Shown here piece after piece: positions 1-8,926 of a DNA stretch of 64,000 bases. Location: positions 2,342,659 to 2,406,658 of the forward strand of contig NZ_RCDC01000004.1 of NCBI RefSeq assembly GCF_003651185.1, written 5' to 3'. The first letter of the stretch is position 1. Each line of letters opens with the position of its first letter. Origin of the DNA: Stenotrophomonas rhizophila. GTDB taxonomy: Bacteria; Pseudomonadota; Gammaproteobacteria; Xanthomonadales; Xanthomonadaceae. A program made the translations under genes and the position numbers. The notes beneath the pieces were generated by a model that saw only the letters and a program-made list of their open reading frames with translations, was not told the DNA's origin and did no database searches.

Positions 1-261
1 GCCGGCCTGCGTGGGGATGGCTGGAACCTGGGCTTCGTGGTCGAGACCGAACGCCAGGTCGAAGCCCATCTGGACGAACACCTGGACACCCTGCCCCCGG
101 CCGACCTGCGCAGCCGTGAGGTGATCAAGGTGATGAAGATCGACGAGGCCCGCCACGCCGACCACGCCGAGCATGCCGGCGCGCGGAAGCTGCCCGCACC
201 GATCCCGTCGGTGATGGCGCTGGCCTCCAAGGTCATGAAGACCATCGCGTACCGGTTGTAA
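1..261 (+). CDS. coq7: Coq7 family demethoxyubiquinone hydroxylase (C-terminal part)
   Basis: This is the last 86 codons of a gene that begins before the window; the frame is open from base 1 and ends at TAA 259-261. The visible protein contains FVVETERQVEAHLDEHL and KIDEARHADHAEHAGA. These match the Glu and Glu-x-x-His ligand motifs of the Coq7/UbiF-like non-haem di-iron hydroxylases, which perform a late ring hydroxylation in ubiquinone synthesis at the inner membrane. ubiA lies far away in the same window. The stop codon lies inside a 22-bp tandem repeat, and a GTAG palindromic repeat follows. Family assignment is good; the N-terminal half is not seen. Confidence 0.88.
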   Translation, partial: AGLRGDGWNLGFVVETERQVEAHLDEHLDTLPPADLRSREVIKVMKIDEARHADHAEHAGARKLPAPIPSVMALASKVMKTIAYRL

Positions 262-299
262 CGGCGTATCGACCAACTTGTAACGGCGTATCGACCAAC
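256..299. repeat. Perfect 22-bp tandem duplication over the coq7 stop
   Basis: Bases 256-277 and 278-299 are identical 22-mers starting ttgtaacggcg and ending gaccaac. The first copy contains the coq7 TAA stop codon; the second is non-coding and runs into the palindromic repeat at 288-312. Confidence 0.9.
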
Positions 300-312
300 G
301 GTCGATACCTAC
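288..312 (-). repeat. SMAG-type GTAG REP element
   Basis: On the minus strand this reads GTAG, then GTATCGACC, a GTT loop and GGTCGATAC. A GTAG head followed by an imperfect palindrome is the hallmark of Stenotrophomonas SMAG repeats. It is paired in inverted orientation with the copy at 357-381. Confidence 0.8.
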
Positions 313-356
313 CGGAACGGCGCGCGCGGCATGGGTTGCGGGCCGGCTTGCCACCG

Positions 357-381
357 GTAGCGCCCGACCGTTGGTCGGGCG
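357..381 (+). repeat. SMAG-type GTAG REP element
   Basis: GTAG is followed by CGCCCGACC, a GTT loop and GGTCGGGCG, a perfect 9-bp stem. It lies just past the 3' end of the minus-strand sugE gene (stop at 386) and is inverted relative to the copy at 288-312. The hairpin may help end transcripts from both sides. Confidence 0.85.
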
Positions 382-385
382 ACGA

Positions 386-703
386 TCAGGCAGAGACCAG
401 CTTCAGCCCGATCACACCGGCCACGATCAACGCGATGCAGGCCAGCCGCGACGGCGAGGCGCTGTCGCCGAACAGGAAGATGCCCAGCATCGCCACGCCC
501 AGTGCGCCGATCCCGGTCCAGATCGCATAGGCCGTGCCGACCGGGATGGATTTCATCGCCTGGCTCATCAGGTACAGGCTGACCAGGGCGGCGGCAACGG
601 TGGCCAGGGTGGGAAGGGGCTTGCTGAAGCCTTCGGAGTACTTCATTCCGATGGCGAAGCCGATCTCGAACAGACCGGCAACCAGGAGATAGATCCAGGG
701 CAT
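386..703 (-). CDS. sugE: SMR-family guanidinium exporter, SugE/Gdx type
   Basis: The 105-residue protein is a four-helix small multidrug resistance family member. Glu13, the proton and substrate binding residue of the family, is present in LVAGLFEIGFAIGMKYSEGF, whose MKYSEGF end fits the SugE/Gdx branch rather than EmrE. PVGTAYAIWTGIGALG in helix 3 is also typical. Gdx proteins export guanidinium in exchange for protons. The start at 703 is preceded by AAGGAA; an in-frame extension upstream would run into the leader structure and is rejected. The leader carries two ACGR-loop hairpins and an intrinsic terminator, which supports the guanidinium role. Transport was not tested, so a broader quaternary ammonium role remains possible. 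Confidence 0.88.
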   Translation of the reverse strand: MPWIYLLVAGLFEIGFAIGMKYSEGFSKPLPTLATVAAALVSLYLMSQAMKSIPVGTAYAIWTGIGALGVAMLGIFLFGDSASPSRLACIALIVAGVIGLKLVSA

Positions 704-730
704 GGGGGGATTCCTTGGGTTAACAAAAGC

Positions 731-760
731 AAAACGGCCCGGTGTTTTCACACCGGACCG
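731..760 (-). terminator. Intrinsic terminator in the sugE leader
   Basis: On the minus strand an 11-bp stem (CGGTCCGGTGT pairing with ACACCGGGCCG, one G-U pair) carries a GAAA loop and is followed by TTTTGCTTTT. It lies after speD and about 28 nt before the sugE ATG. It could be the speD terminator, an attenuator for sugE, or both. Its first four bases overlap the ACGA hairpin at 757-768. Confidence 0.85.
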
Positions 761-827
761 TCGTCGGTAGCTGCCGTGGAACCGGGTTTTGCGCAAACAC
801 CGGTTTCACAGGGCGGGCCGTCCCGCC
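757..827 (-). promoter_or_regulatory. Candidate guanidine-II (mini-ykkC) riboswitch upstream of sugE
   Basis: Two minus-strand hairpins carry ACGR tetraloops closed by G-C pairs. P1 is 812-827 (GGCGGG, ACGG loop, CCCGCC). P2 is 757-768 (ACCG, ACGA loop, CGGT). Paired ACGR hairpins upstream of sugE define the guanidine-II class. The 3' strand of P2 is the first four bases of the terminator stem at 731-760, so ligand-stabilised P2 would loosen the terminator base. The 43-nt linker between hairpins is longer than I expect for the class, and P2 has only 4 bp, so this stays a candidate. Confidence 0.55.
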
Positions 828-873
828 TGAACGAGGCCGTCCGGGCGAGGCCCGGACGACATCGCGACGTGCG

Positions 874-1668
874 TTACTCGGCCAGATTGCGCCCATGGAA
901 CAGCTCTTCGATCTCACGACGCAGCAGCGCCTCGATCTTCATGCGTTCCTTGAACGACAGGTTCTTGGCCTTCTCTTCGAACAGGTACTGGTCCAGATCG
1001 AAGTCCTTCAGGTGCATCTTCGTGTGGAAGATATTTTCCTGATAGACATTGACGTCGAACATCTCGTAACGCGACTTGATGTTCTTGGCCAGGAAGTTCT
1101 GGATCGAGTTGATCTTGTGATCGATGTAGTGCTTCTTGCCCTTCACGTCACGAGTGAAGCCACGCACGCGGTAATCCATGATCACGATGTCCGATTCCAG
1201 ACTCTCGATCAGGTAGTTCAGCGCTTTCAACGGGGAAATCACGCCACAGGTGGCCACATCGATGTCCGCGCGGAACGTGGCGATGCCCTCCTGCGGATGG
1301 GTTTCCGGGTACGTATGGACAGTGATGTGGCTCTTGTCCATGTGGGCAACCACGGCGTCGGAGATCAGCTCCTTGCCGGCCTGCTTCTTGTCGATCACCG
1401 GCTCTTCCGAGATCAGGATCGTCACCGAGGCACCCTGGGGGTCGTAGTCCTGGCGGGCCACGTTCAGGATGTTCGCGCCGATGATCTCGGCAACGTCGGT
1501 CAGGATCTGAGTCAGCCTATCGGCGTTGTACTCTTCATCAATATATTCGATGTAACGCTGACGCTCCTCTTCGGTGCGGGCGTAACAGACGTCATAGATG
1601 TTGAAGCTCAGCGCCTTGGTGAGGTTGTTGAAACCCTGCAACCTCAGGCGAGGCAACGGCTTGACCAC
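874..1668 (-). CDS. speD: S-adenosylmethionine decarboxylase proenzyme
   Basis: The 264-residue product has the length and sequence of the enterobacterial-type SpeD proenzyme. The self-cleavage site is visible as Lys112-Ser113 in [12 protein letters not shown]; the serine becomes the pyruvoyl group. [16 protein letters not shown] near the N-terminus and [13 protein letters not shown] are conserved family blocks. It supplies decarboxylated SAM to spermidine synthase; speA and speE lie at 47.5-50.5 kb. The start is GTG at 1668 with an AGGA about 8 nt upstream; no in-frame ATG gives a better fit. It is divergent from clp, with 170 bp between them. Confidence 0.95.
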   Translation of the reverse strand: MVKPLPRLRLQGFNNLTKALSFNIYDVCYARTEEERQRYIEYIDEEYNADRLTQILTDVAEIIGANILNVARQDYDPQGASVTILISEEPVIDKKQAGKELISDAVVAHMDKSHITVHTYPETHPQEGIATFRADIDVATCGVISPLKALNYLIESLESDIVIMDYRVRGFTRDVKGKKHYIDHKINSIQNFLAKNIKSRYEMFDVNVYQENIFHTKMHLKDFDLDQYLFEEKAKNLSFKERMKIEALLRREIEELFHGRNLAE

Positions 1669-1838
1669 GGCGGTCGATCCTGTGTGTGGTGGGAAAGAAG
1701 TAATTATGGGGCAAAGTGATCGGGGGCGAAACTTGCATTGAAACGAGTACCTGTGCTCGGTTTGCCCTTAACAATTCGGATCGTTAAGCTCCCGGCACAT
1801 AGCCGTGAATTCTTCATGAGCAATCGGAGCGCCTCAAC

Positions 1839-2504
1839 GTGTCAACTGTGCGCCTTGCCACAAGTCCATTGGCCCTGGATATCGCAACAATCGATCGCTT
1901 CCTGGCCCACAGCCACCGCCGCCGTTACCCCGCCCGTACCGACGTGTTCCGTCCAGGCGATCCGGCCGGCACCCTCTACTACGTGATCAGTGGCTCAGTC
2001 TCAATAATGGCTGAGGAAGATGACGATCGTGAGCTGGTGCTGGGCTACTTCGGCTCGGGAGAATTCGTCGGTGAGATGGGGCTGTTCGTCGAATCGGACC
2101 GGCGCGAGGTGATCCTGCGCACCCGCACCCCGTGCGAGCTGGCCGAGATCAGCTACGAGCGCCTGCATCAGCTGTTCCTGGGCCCGCTCTCGGCCGATGC
2201 GCCGCGCCTGCTCTACTCGATCGGCCAGCAGCTCTCCAAGCGCCTGCTCGACACCAGCAGGAAAGCCAGCCGCCTGGCCTTCCTGGATGTGACCGACCGC
2301 ATCGTGCGGACCCTGCACGATCTTTCCCGCGAGCCGGAGGCGATGAGCCACCCGCAGGGCACGCAGCTGCGCGTCTCGCGCCAGGAACTGGCCCGCCTTG
2401 TCGGTTGCTCGCGTGAAATGGCCGGCCGCGTGCTGAAGAAGCTGCAGACCGACGGGCAGCTGCATGCCCGCGGCAAGACCGTCGTTCTGTACGGCACCCG
2501 CTGA
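1839..2504 (+). CDS. clp: Clp, CRP/FNR-type global regulator
   Basis: The 221-residue protein has an N-terminal cyclic-nucleotide-binding fold (about residues 20-130, with PGDPAGTLYYVISGSVSI and GEFVGEMGLF) and a C-terminal winged helix-turn-helix (SRQELARLVGCSREMAGRVL). It is nearly identical over its length to the Xanthomonas CAP-like protein Clp, which links DSF quorum sensing and c-di-GMP to extracellular enzyme and virulence genes. The start is GTG at 1839 with GGAG at 1826-1829. The ATG at 1816 is in another frame, and an in-frame stop at 1806 blocks extension. The N-terminus is therefore a few residues shorter than in Xanthomonas. Confidence 0.93.
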   Translation: MSTVRLATSPLALDIATIDRFLAHSHRRRYPARTDVFRPGDPAGTLYYVISGSVSIMAEEDDDRELVLGYFGSGEFVGEMGLFVESDRREVILRTRTPCELAEISYERLHQLFLGPLSADAPRLLYSIGQQLSKRLLDTSRKASRLAFLDVTDRIVRTLHDLSREPEAMSHPQGTQLRVSRQELARLVGCSREMAGRVLKKLQTDGQLHARGKTVVLYGTR

Positions 2505-2514
2505 TCGGGCCTTG

Positions 2515-2536
2515 GTCGTGCCGGCCGCTGGCCGGC
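2515..2536 (+). repeat. Degenerate SMAG-type REP element
   Basis: This is GTCG, then TGCCGGCC, GCT and GGCCGGC. It has the same palindrome as the other copies, but the head is GTCG instead of GTAG. It lies just after the clp stop and could act as its transcript end. Confidence 0.65.
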
Positions 2537-2567
2537 AACCCTGCCCATTTGCCGCTAGGCTGTCGGC

Positions 2568-3329
2568 ATGGAGCTTGGCAGCGAATTCTATTGGTTCATC
2601 CTGATCGGCCTCGGCGCGCAGCTGATCGATGGCGCGCTGGGCATGGCCTTCGGGCTGGTGTCCTCTTCGGTGCTGCTCAGCATGGGCCTGCCGCCCGCCG
2701 CGGTCAGCGCCAGCATCCATACCGCGGAGGTCTTCACCACCGGGGCCTCCGGGGTCTCGCATCTGGTCGCTGGCAATGTGGACCGCCGGTTGTTCCTGCG
2801 CCTGGCGTTGCCCGGCGCCGTCGGCGGGGTGGTTGGCGCCTACGTGCTGACCCAGCTGCCCGGCGACGTGATCCGCCCCTTCATCTATATGTATCTGCTG
2901 GTGCTGGCGATCTTCATCCTGCTGCGTGCGGCCGGCCGGATGCTGCCGGCCCAGGAAGTGAAGCGCGTCCCGCTGCTGGGCTTCGTGGCCGGCCTGCTGG
3001 ATGCCAGTGGCGGTGGCGGCTGGGGCCCGGTGGCGACCTCCACCCTGCTCGCCCGCGGCGGCCAGGCGCGCACCACCATCGGCACGGTCAATGCCGCCGA
3101 GTTCGTGGTGACCTTGGCGGTGTCGATCACGTTCCTGCTGACCATGGGCGTGCAGTACCTGAACATCGTGGCCGGCCTGTTGATCGGCGGGATGATGGCC
3201 GCGCCGGTGGCCGCGATCCTGGTCAAAAAGGTCAAGGAACGCTGGGTGCTGGTGGCCGTTGGCGTGCTGGTGCTCGGCATCAGCCTGTTCCAGATCGGCC
3301 ATGCGATCGTGCAGTGGCGCGCAGGCTGA
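2568..3329 (+). CDS. TauE/SafE-family sulfite/organosulfonate permease
   Basis: The 253-residue integral membrane protein has about eight hydrophobic helices arranged as two related halves. GLGAQLIDGALGMAFG near residue 20 and FVAGLLDASGGGGWGPVATS near residue 147 are the repeated glycine-rich signatures of TauE/SafE (DUF81) permeases, proposed to export sulfite or sulfonates. The substrate cannot be read from sequence. It follows clp by 63 bp on the same strand and converges with the HAD gene at the 3' end. Confidence 0.85.
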   Translation: MELGSEFYWFILIGLGAQLIDGALGMAFGLVSSSVLLSMGLPPAAVSASIHTAEVFTTGASGVSHLVAGNVDRRLFLRLALPGAVGGVVGAYVLTQLPGDVIRPFIYMYLLVLAIFILLRAAGRMLPAQEVKRVPLLGFVAGLLDASGGGGWGPVATSTLLARGGQARTTIGTVNAAEFVVTLAVSITFLLTMGVQYLNIVAGLLIGGMMAAPVAAILVKKVKERWVLVAVGVLVLGISLFQIGHAIVQWRAG

Positions 3330-3378
3330 GCCGGACGCGACACCTTTTCAACCCTTCCCGGGTGTTTTCAGCGCCGGA

Positions 3379-4095
3379 TCAGACCGGGTCGCCGGCCCGG
3401 TCGACACAGCCCCAGTTGAGCACCGGGGTACCCGGCGGCAGCACCTGGCGGAAATAGTCCACCCGTGACGCCTTCGGATTGACCACCACCGGTGCGGCAG
3501 CGGCCAGCAGCAACGGCAGGTCGGCGCTGCTGTCGGAATAGGCGACATCGATCTCGCCATAGCCGCGCTCGCGCAGCATCCGCATCTTTTCTTCGTTGTG
3601 GCAGTGGCGGGTGGCGATGACCGCGCCCAGGAACGGGCCGACCTCACTGCCGATCACCGGCACGCCCTGATGCGCCACGAAGGCCAGGATCGCGCGGGCC
3701 AGTTCCGGCGGTGCACCGGTAGCGACCACCACGCGGTCGCCGGCGGCGCGGTGACGCGCGAACACCTCCAGCGCGACCGGCAGCAGGCGGCGGCGGATAT
3801 CGGCCTCGTGCTTGAGCACGTAGCGGTCGATCACCTTGTTGAACTCGCGCGCCCGATGCAGGCCAAACGTGGCGATCCAGACATAGCCGGAGATGCCGCG
3901 GCGGCGGGTGGGCAGGAAGGCCACCAGCGGGCCGAGCAGCGGCGTGGCGACCAGGGCGGCCAGCAGCCGCAGCGGGTTGCGCTTGATCAGCCAGGCGAAC
4001 AGATGGCTGCCGGAATCGCCGTCATACAGGGTGTGATCGAAATCGAAGACCACCAGCGGGGCGTCGTCGCGCGGCGTTGGGTAGATCGCTGTCAT
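3379..4095 (-). CDS. HAD-superfamily hydrolase, subfamily IB
   Basis: The 238-residue protein starts with the HAD nucleophile motif [14 protein letters not shown]. It continues with a helical cap containing basic [24 protein letters not shown], motif II around VVVATGAP, a lysine in [12 protein letters not shown] and [14 protein letters not shown] as the acidic motif. These features place it with SerB-like phosphatases (HAD-IB). The start ATG overlaps the trpC stop by 4 bp, so the gene is translationally coupled to the end of the trp cluster, but nothing in the sequence ties it to tryptophan synthesis. The substrate is unknown. Confidence 0.85.
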   Translation of the reverse strand: MTAIYPTPRDDAPLVVFDFDHTLYDGDSGSHLFAWLIKRNPLRLLAALVATPLLGPLVAFLPTRRRGISGYVWIATFGLHRAREFNKVIDRYVLKHEADIRRRLLPVALEVFARHRAAGDRVVVATGAPPELARAILAFVAHQGVPVIGSEVGPFLGAVIATRHCHNEEKMRMLRERGYGEIDVAYSDSSADLPLLLAAAAPVVVNPKASRVDYFRQVLPPGTPVLNWGCVDRAGDPV

Positions 4096-4886
4096 GCGCT
4101 GAAGAATAGCTGACGCAGGCCCTCGCCGGGCTCTTCCACGCGCATGAAGGCCTCACCGACCAGGAAGGCGTTGACCCCGGCCTGACGCATCACGCTGACA
4201 TCGGCCGGGCCGAGGATGCCGCTTTCGGTGACCAGCAGGCGGTCGCGCGGCACGGCCTGGCGCATGTCCAGCGTGGTCCGCAGCGACACCTCGAAGGTGC
4301 GCAGGTTGCGATTGTTGATGCCGATCAGCGGCACCGGCACCTGGATGGCGCGCTCGAGCTCGTCGATGTCGTGCACTTCCACCAGCACGTCCATGCCCAG
4401 CTGCATGGCCAGGTCGGACAGCTCGGCCAGCTGGCGGTCGTCGAGGGCGGCCACGATCAGCAGGATGCAGTCGGCGCCGAGCACGCGCGCTTCGTACACC
4501 TGGTAGGCGTCGATCACGAAGTCCTTGCGCAGCACCGGCAGCGTGCACGCTTCACGCGCCTGCTGCAGGTAGGCGTCGCTGCCCTGGAAGAAATCCACGT
4601 CGGTCAGCACCGACAGGCAGCTGGCGCCGCCGAATTCGTAGCTCACCGCGATATCCGCCGGATGGAAGTCCGGGCGGATCACGCCCTTGGACGGGCTGGC
4701 CTTCTTGATCTCGGCGATCACGGCCGGGTTGCCGGCGGTGATCGAGGCGCGCAGCGCATCAGCGAAGCCGCGTACGGGCGGCGCCTGCTCCACGCGCGCG
4801 ATCAGTGCTTCAAGCGGCAACTGGGCCCGGCGTGCGGCGACTTCTTCGGCCTTGCGGGCCAGGATGGTATCGAGGATGTCGCTCAT
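4092..4886 (-). CDS. trpC: Indole-3-glycerol phosphate synthase
   Basis: The 264-residue TIM-barrel enzyme closes the indole ring from carboxyphenylamino-deoxyribulose phosphate. Catalytic and substrate-binding blocks are present: [13 protein letters not shown] with the key lysines, [21 protein letters not shown] and VTESGI. It is a stand-alone TrpC, not fused to TrpF. It follows trpD by 64 bp on the minus strand and overlaps the downstream HAD gene by 4 bp. trpF, trpB and trpA are not in the window, so the pathway is split as in other Xanthomonadaceae. Confidence 0.96.
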   Translation of the reverse strand: MSDILDTILARKAEEVAARRAQLPLEALIARVEQAPPVRGFADALRASITAGNPAVIAEIKKASPSKGVIRPDFHPADIAVSYEFGGASCLSVLTDVDFFQGSDAYLQQAREACTLPVLRKDFVIDAYQVYEARVLGADCILLIVAALDDRQLAELSDLAMQLGMDVLVEVHDIDELERAIQVPVPLIGINNRNLRTFEVSLRTTLDMRQAVPRDRLLVTESGILGPADVSVMRQAGVNAFLVGEAFMRVEEPGEGLRQLFFSA

Positions 4887-4950
4887 GTCATTGGGGGTCC
4901 TGGAGGCCGGCCATTATCGACCAGCCCCGCTGAATTCGGAAAACGCGGGC

Positions 4951-5988
4951 TCAGACGGCCCCGCGGATGCGGCGGGTGGCGGCGACGTACTGCTCCATCC
5001 GCGAGCGCGCACTGCCATCGGCCAGCACCGCACGGGCACGGGCCAGACCATCGGCGATGCTGTCGGCGACACCGGCCACGTACAGCGCGGCGCCGGCATT
5101 GAGCGCCACGATATCCAGCGCGGGGCCGGGCTGGTTGTCGAGCACACCGCGCAGCATCGCGATGGATTCCGCCGGGCTGTCCACCTTGAGGTTGCGGCTG
5201 GCCGACATCGCGATGCCGAAATCTTCCGGATGGATCTCGTACTCGCGCACCTTGCCGTCGCGCAGTTCGCCCACCAGCGTCCCGGCGCCGAGCGAGATCT
5301 CATCCATGTTGTCGCGGCCCCACACCACCAGCGCGCGTTCGGCACCGAGTTCGCGCAGCACGCGCGCCTGGATGCCGACCAGATCCGAATGGAACACGCC
5401 CATCAACACGTTGGTCGCACCGACCGGATTGGTCAGCGGGCCAAGGATGTTGAAGATCGTACGCACGCCCATTTCGCGGCGCACGGGTGCGACGACCTTC
5501 ATCGCCGGGTGGTGCATCGGCGCGAACATGAAACCGATGCCGGTTTCGGTGATTGCGCGCGCGACGTCCTCCGGCTGCAGATCGATGATCGCGCCCAGCG
5601 CCTCGACCGCATCGGCACTGCCGGACTTGGAAGAGACACTCCGGTTGCCATGCTTGGCCACCTTGGCCCCGGCCGCGGACACCACGAACATCGCGCAGGT
5701 GGAGATGTTGAAGGTGTGCGAGCCATCGCCACCGGTGCCGACGATATCCACCAGATGCGTTCTGTCTTCCACCGGCACCGCGCGGGCGAGCTCGCGCATC
5801 ACGGTGGCGGCACCGGCGATTTCGCCGATGGTTTCCTTCTTGACCCGCAGGCCGGTCAGGATCGCGGCGGTCATCACCGGCGAGACTTCACCGCGCATGA
5901 TCTGCCGCATCAGGTCGACCATTTCGTCGAAGAAGATTTCGCGGTGCTCGATGGTGCGCTGCAGGGCTTCCTGGGGGGAGAAGGTCAT
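4951..5988 (-). CDS. trpD: Anthranilate phosphoribosyltransferase
   Basis: The 345-residue enzyme transfers phosphoribose from PRPP to anthranilate. The diagnostic PRPP site [17 protein letters not shown] and the following [21 protein letters not shown] are intact, as is [10 protein letters not shown]. The start is ATG at 5988 ([10 protein letters not shown]), which gives the normal family length; an open stretch upstream overlaps trpG and is not used. It lies 32 bp after trpG and before trpC in the same operon. Confidence 0.96.
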   Translation of the reverse strand: MTFSPQEALQRTIEHREIFFDEMVDLMRQIMRGEVSPVMTAAILTGLRVKKETIGEIAGAATVMRELARAVPVEDRTHLVDIVGTGGDGSHTFNISTCAMFVVSAAGAKVAKHGNRSVSSKSGSADAVEALGAIIDLQPEDVARAITETGIGFMFAPMHHPAMKVVAPVRREMGVRTIFNILGPLTNPVGATNVLMGVFHSDLVGIQARVLRELGAERALVVWGRDNMDEISLGAGTLVGELRDGKVREYEIHPEDFGIAMSASRNLKVDSPAESIAMLRGVLDNQPGPALDIVALNAGAALYVAGVADSIADGLARARAVLADGSARSRMEQYVAATRRIRGAV

Positions 5989-6020
5989 GCGGGGTCCTTT
6001 GTGATGCAGGTGCGGCGCGC

Positions 6021-6599
6021 TCAGCGCTGCAGGAAGTTCTTCAGCAGGGCGTGGCCATGCTCGGTGAGGATCGACTCGGGGTGGAACTGCACGCCCTCGA
6101 CCGGATGTTCGCGATGGCGCAGGCCCATGATCTCTTCGATCGAGCCGTCCGCGTTCTCCGTCCAGGCGGTCATTTCCAGGCACGCCGGCAGCGTGGTCTT
6201 GTCCACCACCAGCGAGTGGTAGCGCGTGGCCTGGTAGCGGTCCGGCAGGCCGGCGAACACGCCCCTGCCTTCATGGCGGATCGGCGAGGTCTTGCCGTGC
6301 ATGATGTTGCCCGCGCGGATCACATCGCCGCCGTACACCTGGCCGATGCTCTGGTGGCCCAGGCACACGCCCAGGATCGGCGTGGTCGGGCCAAGCCGAC
6401 GGATCAGCTCCAGCGACACCCCCGCTTCGTTGGGCGTGCACGGGCCAGGCGAGATCACGATGCGTTCGGGCGCGAGCGCGGCGATCTCATCGACGCTCAA
6501 CGCGTCGTTGCGCACCACCTTCACCTCGGCGCCCAGCGTCTGCAGGTACTGCACGAGGTTGTAGGTGAAGCTGTCGTAGTTGTCGAGCATCAACAACAT
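6021..6599 (-). CDS. trpG: Anthranilate synthase glutamine amidotransferase subunit
   Basis: The 192-residue class I glutamine amidotransferase supplies ammonia to TrpE. The nucleophile elbow is [15 protein letters not shown] and the catalytic His-Glu pair lies in [32 protein letters not shown] is the standard N-terminus. It may also serve p-aminobenzoate synthesis, as some TrpG/PabA proteins do. The gene is separated from trpE by a SIMPL-domain gene that ends 2 bp before its start. Confidence 0.95.
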   Translation of the reverse strand: MLLMLDNYDSFTYNLVQYLQTLGAEVKVVRNDALSVDEIAALAPERIVISPGPCTPNEAGVSLELIRRLGPTTPILGVCLGHQSIGQVYGGDVIRAGNIMHGKTSPIRHEGRGVFAGLPDRYQATRYHSLVVDKTTLPACLEMTAWTENADGSIEEIMGLRHREHPVEGVQFHPESILTEHGHALLKNFLQR

Positions 6600-6601
6600 G
6601 G

Positions 6602-7390
6602 TCAGGGTCCGTCTTGAATGAGGAAAATGGCGTACACGTTCTCGGTGTACGTAATGGGCGCGGCGGTGAGCAGTTCGCCGCCCGACGACGCGCGATAGCG
6701 CGATCCGGTCACAGCCACCTTGTCCAGCGTTGCGCTTTCCCCGCCGTAGCCGAAGCCATCCCGGCCGGGCGTGCCCCAGGTGCCGGCCTGCACGCCATAA
6801 GCGAAGTTCGGCGCGACGTCGGAAATGCTGTACAGACCGGTGATCTTCGTGCCGTAGGCGCCAGCCAGGCCCTTGGCCGATTCGCGCGTCTGCGCGGCGG
6901 CCTCGGCCTTCAGGTCGCCACGCAGGCGGCTTTCACCCGAATACGTGGGTTCAGCGGTACTGACCTGGACCTCGCGGCTGGCCTTCAGTTCGCCCAGGAA
7001 GGCTTTCAGCGCCTGCGCGTCCGGGAACTCGGCCTTCAGGTCGCGCCGGGCGGCGGTGCCGTTGAACACCTCCTCATCGTTGCGATAGCGCGTAGATGGC
7101 GCGATGCTCAGGTTGGCGGCGAGCACGCTGCCGTCGATGGCGCCATGCTGGGCAAACAGCTGCAGCACCCGCTCAGCGTTGGCCTGTACGCGGGCGCGGG
7201 CGGTGTCGGTCTGCATGTCGATAGATTCCAGCGCCACCTTGACCGTGAAGCGGTCCGGCATCACCGTGCGGGTGGCACTGCCCTTGACCAGCAGATGGGG
7301 CTGCGAGGGAAGGGTATTGGCCTGCGCCCATGCGGACCCGGCCACCACGGCCAACGTCGACGACAACAGCAATGCGCTCAGCAGCTTCAT
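6602..7390 (-). CDS. SIMPL-domain (DUF541) exported protein
   Basis: The 262-residue protein begins with a Sec signal peptide ([22 protein letters not shown], cleaved near residue 22). It then has the SIMPL/DUF541 fold: a [24 protein letters not shown] start, repeated helix-strand units with [14 protein letters not shown], and an [14 protein letters not shown] end. The family is periplasmic or surface associated; BP26 and mouse SIMPL share it, and its bacterial role is poorly defined. The start at 7390 gives the clean signal peptide. The gene sits between trpE (60 bp upstream) and trpG (2 bp downstream), so it is almost certainly co-transcribed with them. Confidence 0.85.
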   Translation of the reverse strand: MKLLSALLLSSTLAVVAGSAWAQANTLPSQPHLLVKGSATRTVMPDRFTVKVALESIDMQTDTARARVQANAERVLQLFAQHGAIDGSVLAANLSIAPSTRYRNDEEVFNGTAARRDLKAEFPDAQALKAFLGELKASREVQVSTAEPTYSGESRLRGDLKAEAAAQTRESAKGLAGAYGTKITGLYSISDVAPNFAYGVQAGTWGTPGRDGFGYGGESATLDKVAVTGSRYRASSGGELLTAAPITYTENVYAIFLIQDGP

Positions 7391-7450
7391 GCGGTATTCC
7401 TTGTCAGAAGGGTGCAAAGGGAGCCGCGGCCAGGCCACGGCGCGGGAAAC

Positions 7451-8926
7451 TCACAGGCCCTTGGCAGCCTGCGCCACGGCACGGAACAGCGCGCGGCCCT
7501 TGTTCATCGTCTCGTCCCATTCCTTGCCCGGGTCCGAGTCGTAGACGATGCCGGCACCGGCCTGCACGTGCAGGCGGCCGTCCTTGATCACCGCGGTGCG
7601 GATCGCGATGGCGGTGTCGGCATCGCCATGCCAGCCGATGTAGCCGATGCTGCCGGCGTAGACGTTGCGCTTGATCGGTTCCAGCTCGCGGATCACTTCC
7701 AGCGCGCGGATCTTCGGCGCACCGCTGACGGTGCCGGCCGGGAACGTCGCGCGCAGCACGTCGGCATAACTCAGGCCCGGCTGCAGTTGCCCGGTGACTT
7801 CGCTGACGATGTGCATGACGTGGCTGTAGCGTTCGATCACGAACTGCTCGCCCACTTCCACCGTGCCGGCCTTGGACACGCGGCCGGCATCGTTGCGGCC
7901 GAGATCGATCAGCATCAGATGCTCGGCACGCTCCTTGGGATCGGCCAGCAGCTCAACTTCCAGTGCGTTGTCTTCTTCCACCGTGGCGCCGCGCGGGCGG
8001 GTGCCGGCGATCGGACGCACGGTGACCTCCCCGTCCTGCAGCCGCACCAGGATCTCCGGCGAGGAGCCGACCACCTGCACGTCGCCGGTATCGAGGAAAT
8101 ACATGTACGGCGAGGGATTGAGCGCACGCAGCGCGCGGTACACATCCACCGGGCGCGCCTTGAACGGCACGCTCAGGCGCTGGCTCAGCACGACCTGGAA
8201 GATGTCGCCGGCGCGGATGTATTCCTTGGATTTGTCGACCGCGGCAATGAAGCCTTCGCGGGTGAAGCCGGAGACGAAATCGTTCTCGTCCAGCACGTCG
8301 CGCGTGATCGGCGCGGGGTAGCCGGCGCCGGGGGCGCGCAGCTTGGCGACCAGCGCATCCAGCTTGGCCTGGGCGTCCTCCCATGCACCGGGCTGACCCG
8401 GATCGGCATGCACGATCAGGTACAGACGGCCCTTGAGGTTGTCGAACACCGCCAGTTCTTCGGAGTGCAGCAGCAGGATGTCCGGCGTGCCCAGCTCATC
8501 GCGGCCACGCGGCGGTGCCAGGCGCGGTTCGATATAGCCGATGCACTCGAAGCCGAACCAGCCGACCAGGCCACCGGTGAAGCCCGGCAGACCCGCCAGC
8601 TTGGGCACCGAGTGGGCGCTGCGCAGCGCCTCGACCTCGGTGAACGGGTCGGCGACCTCGCGGGTTTCCACCACGGTGCCGGACTCGCTGATGGTCAGGG
8701 TATGGCCGTGGAAGGCATACACCCGGCGTGCCGGCAGGCCGATGATGGAATAGCGCCCGAAGCGTTCGCCGCCCTCGACCGATTCAAACAGATAGGTATG
8801 CGGGCCGTCGGCGAGCTTCAGATAGACCGACAGCGGCGTGTCCAGGTCGGACAGCACTTCACGGACGACGGGGATGCGGGTGTGGCCTTCAGCGGCCTGC
8901 TGCTGGAACTGCTCGAGCGTAATCAA
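7451..8926 (-). CDS. trpE: Anthranilate synthase component I
   Basis: The 491-residue chorismate-utilising enzyme makes anthranilate with ammonia from TrpG. The feedback region YLFESVEGGERFGRYSIIG has the family Ser of the tryptophan-binding site. Catalytic blocks PIAGTRPRGATVEED, LIDLGRNDAGRVS and GTVSGAPKIRALEVI are intact. I place the start at TTG 8926 (ITLEQFQQ follows): SD GGAAGGAAAG lies 5 nt upstream and no ATG is near. Two signals point to tryptophan control of initiation: a leader ORF with four Trp codons overlaps this start, and an upstream segment can pair with the SD. Confidence 0.94.
   Translation of the reverse strand: MITLEQFQQQAAEGHTRIPVVREVLSDLDTPLSVYLKLADGPHTYLFESVEGGERFGRYSIIGLPARRVYAFHGHTLTISESGTVVETREVADPFTEVEALRSAHSVPKLAGLPGFTGGLVGWFGFECIGYIEPRLAPPRGRDELGTPDILLLHSEELAVFDNLKGRLYLIVHADPGQPGAWEDAQAKLDALVAKLRAPGAGYPAPITRDVLDENDFVSGFTREGFIAAVDKSKEYIRAGDIFQVVLSQRLSVPFKARPVDVYRALRALNPSPYMYFLDTGDVQVVGSSPEILVRLQDGEVTVRPIAGTRPRGATVEEDNALEVELLADPKERAEHLMLIDLGRNDAGRVSKAGTVEVGEQFVIERYSHVMHIVSEVTGQLQPGLSYADVLRATFPAGTVSGAPKIRALEVIRELEPIKRNVYAGSIGYIGWHGDADTAIAIRTAVIKDGRLHVQAGAGIVYDSDPGKEWDETMNKGRALFRAVAQAAKGL

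Noticed and set aside
1816..1838. ATG 1816 as the start of clp
   Set aside because: It is in another frame; the clp frame has a stop at 1806 and a good GTG at 1839 with an SD.
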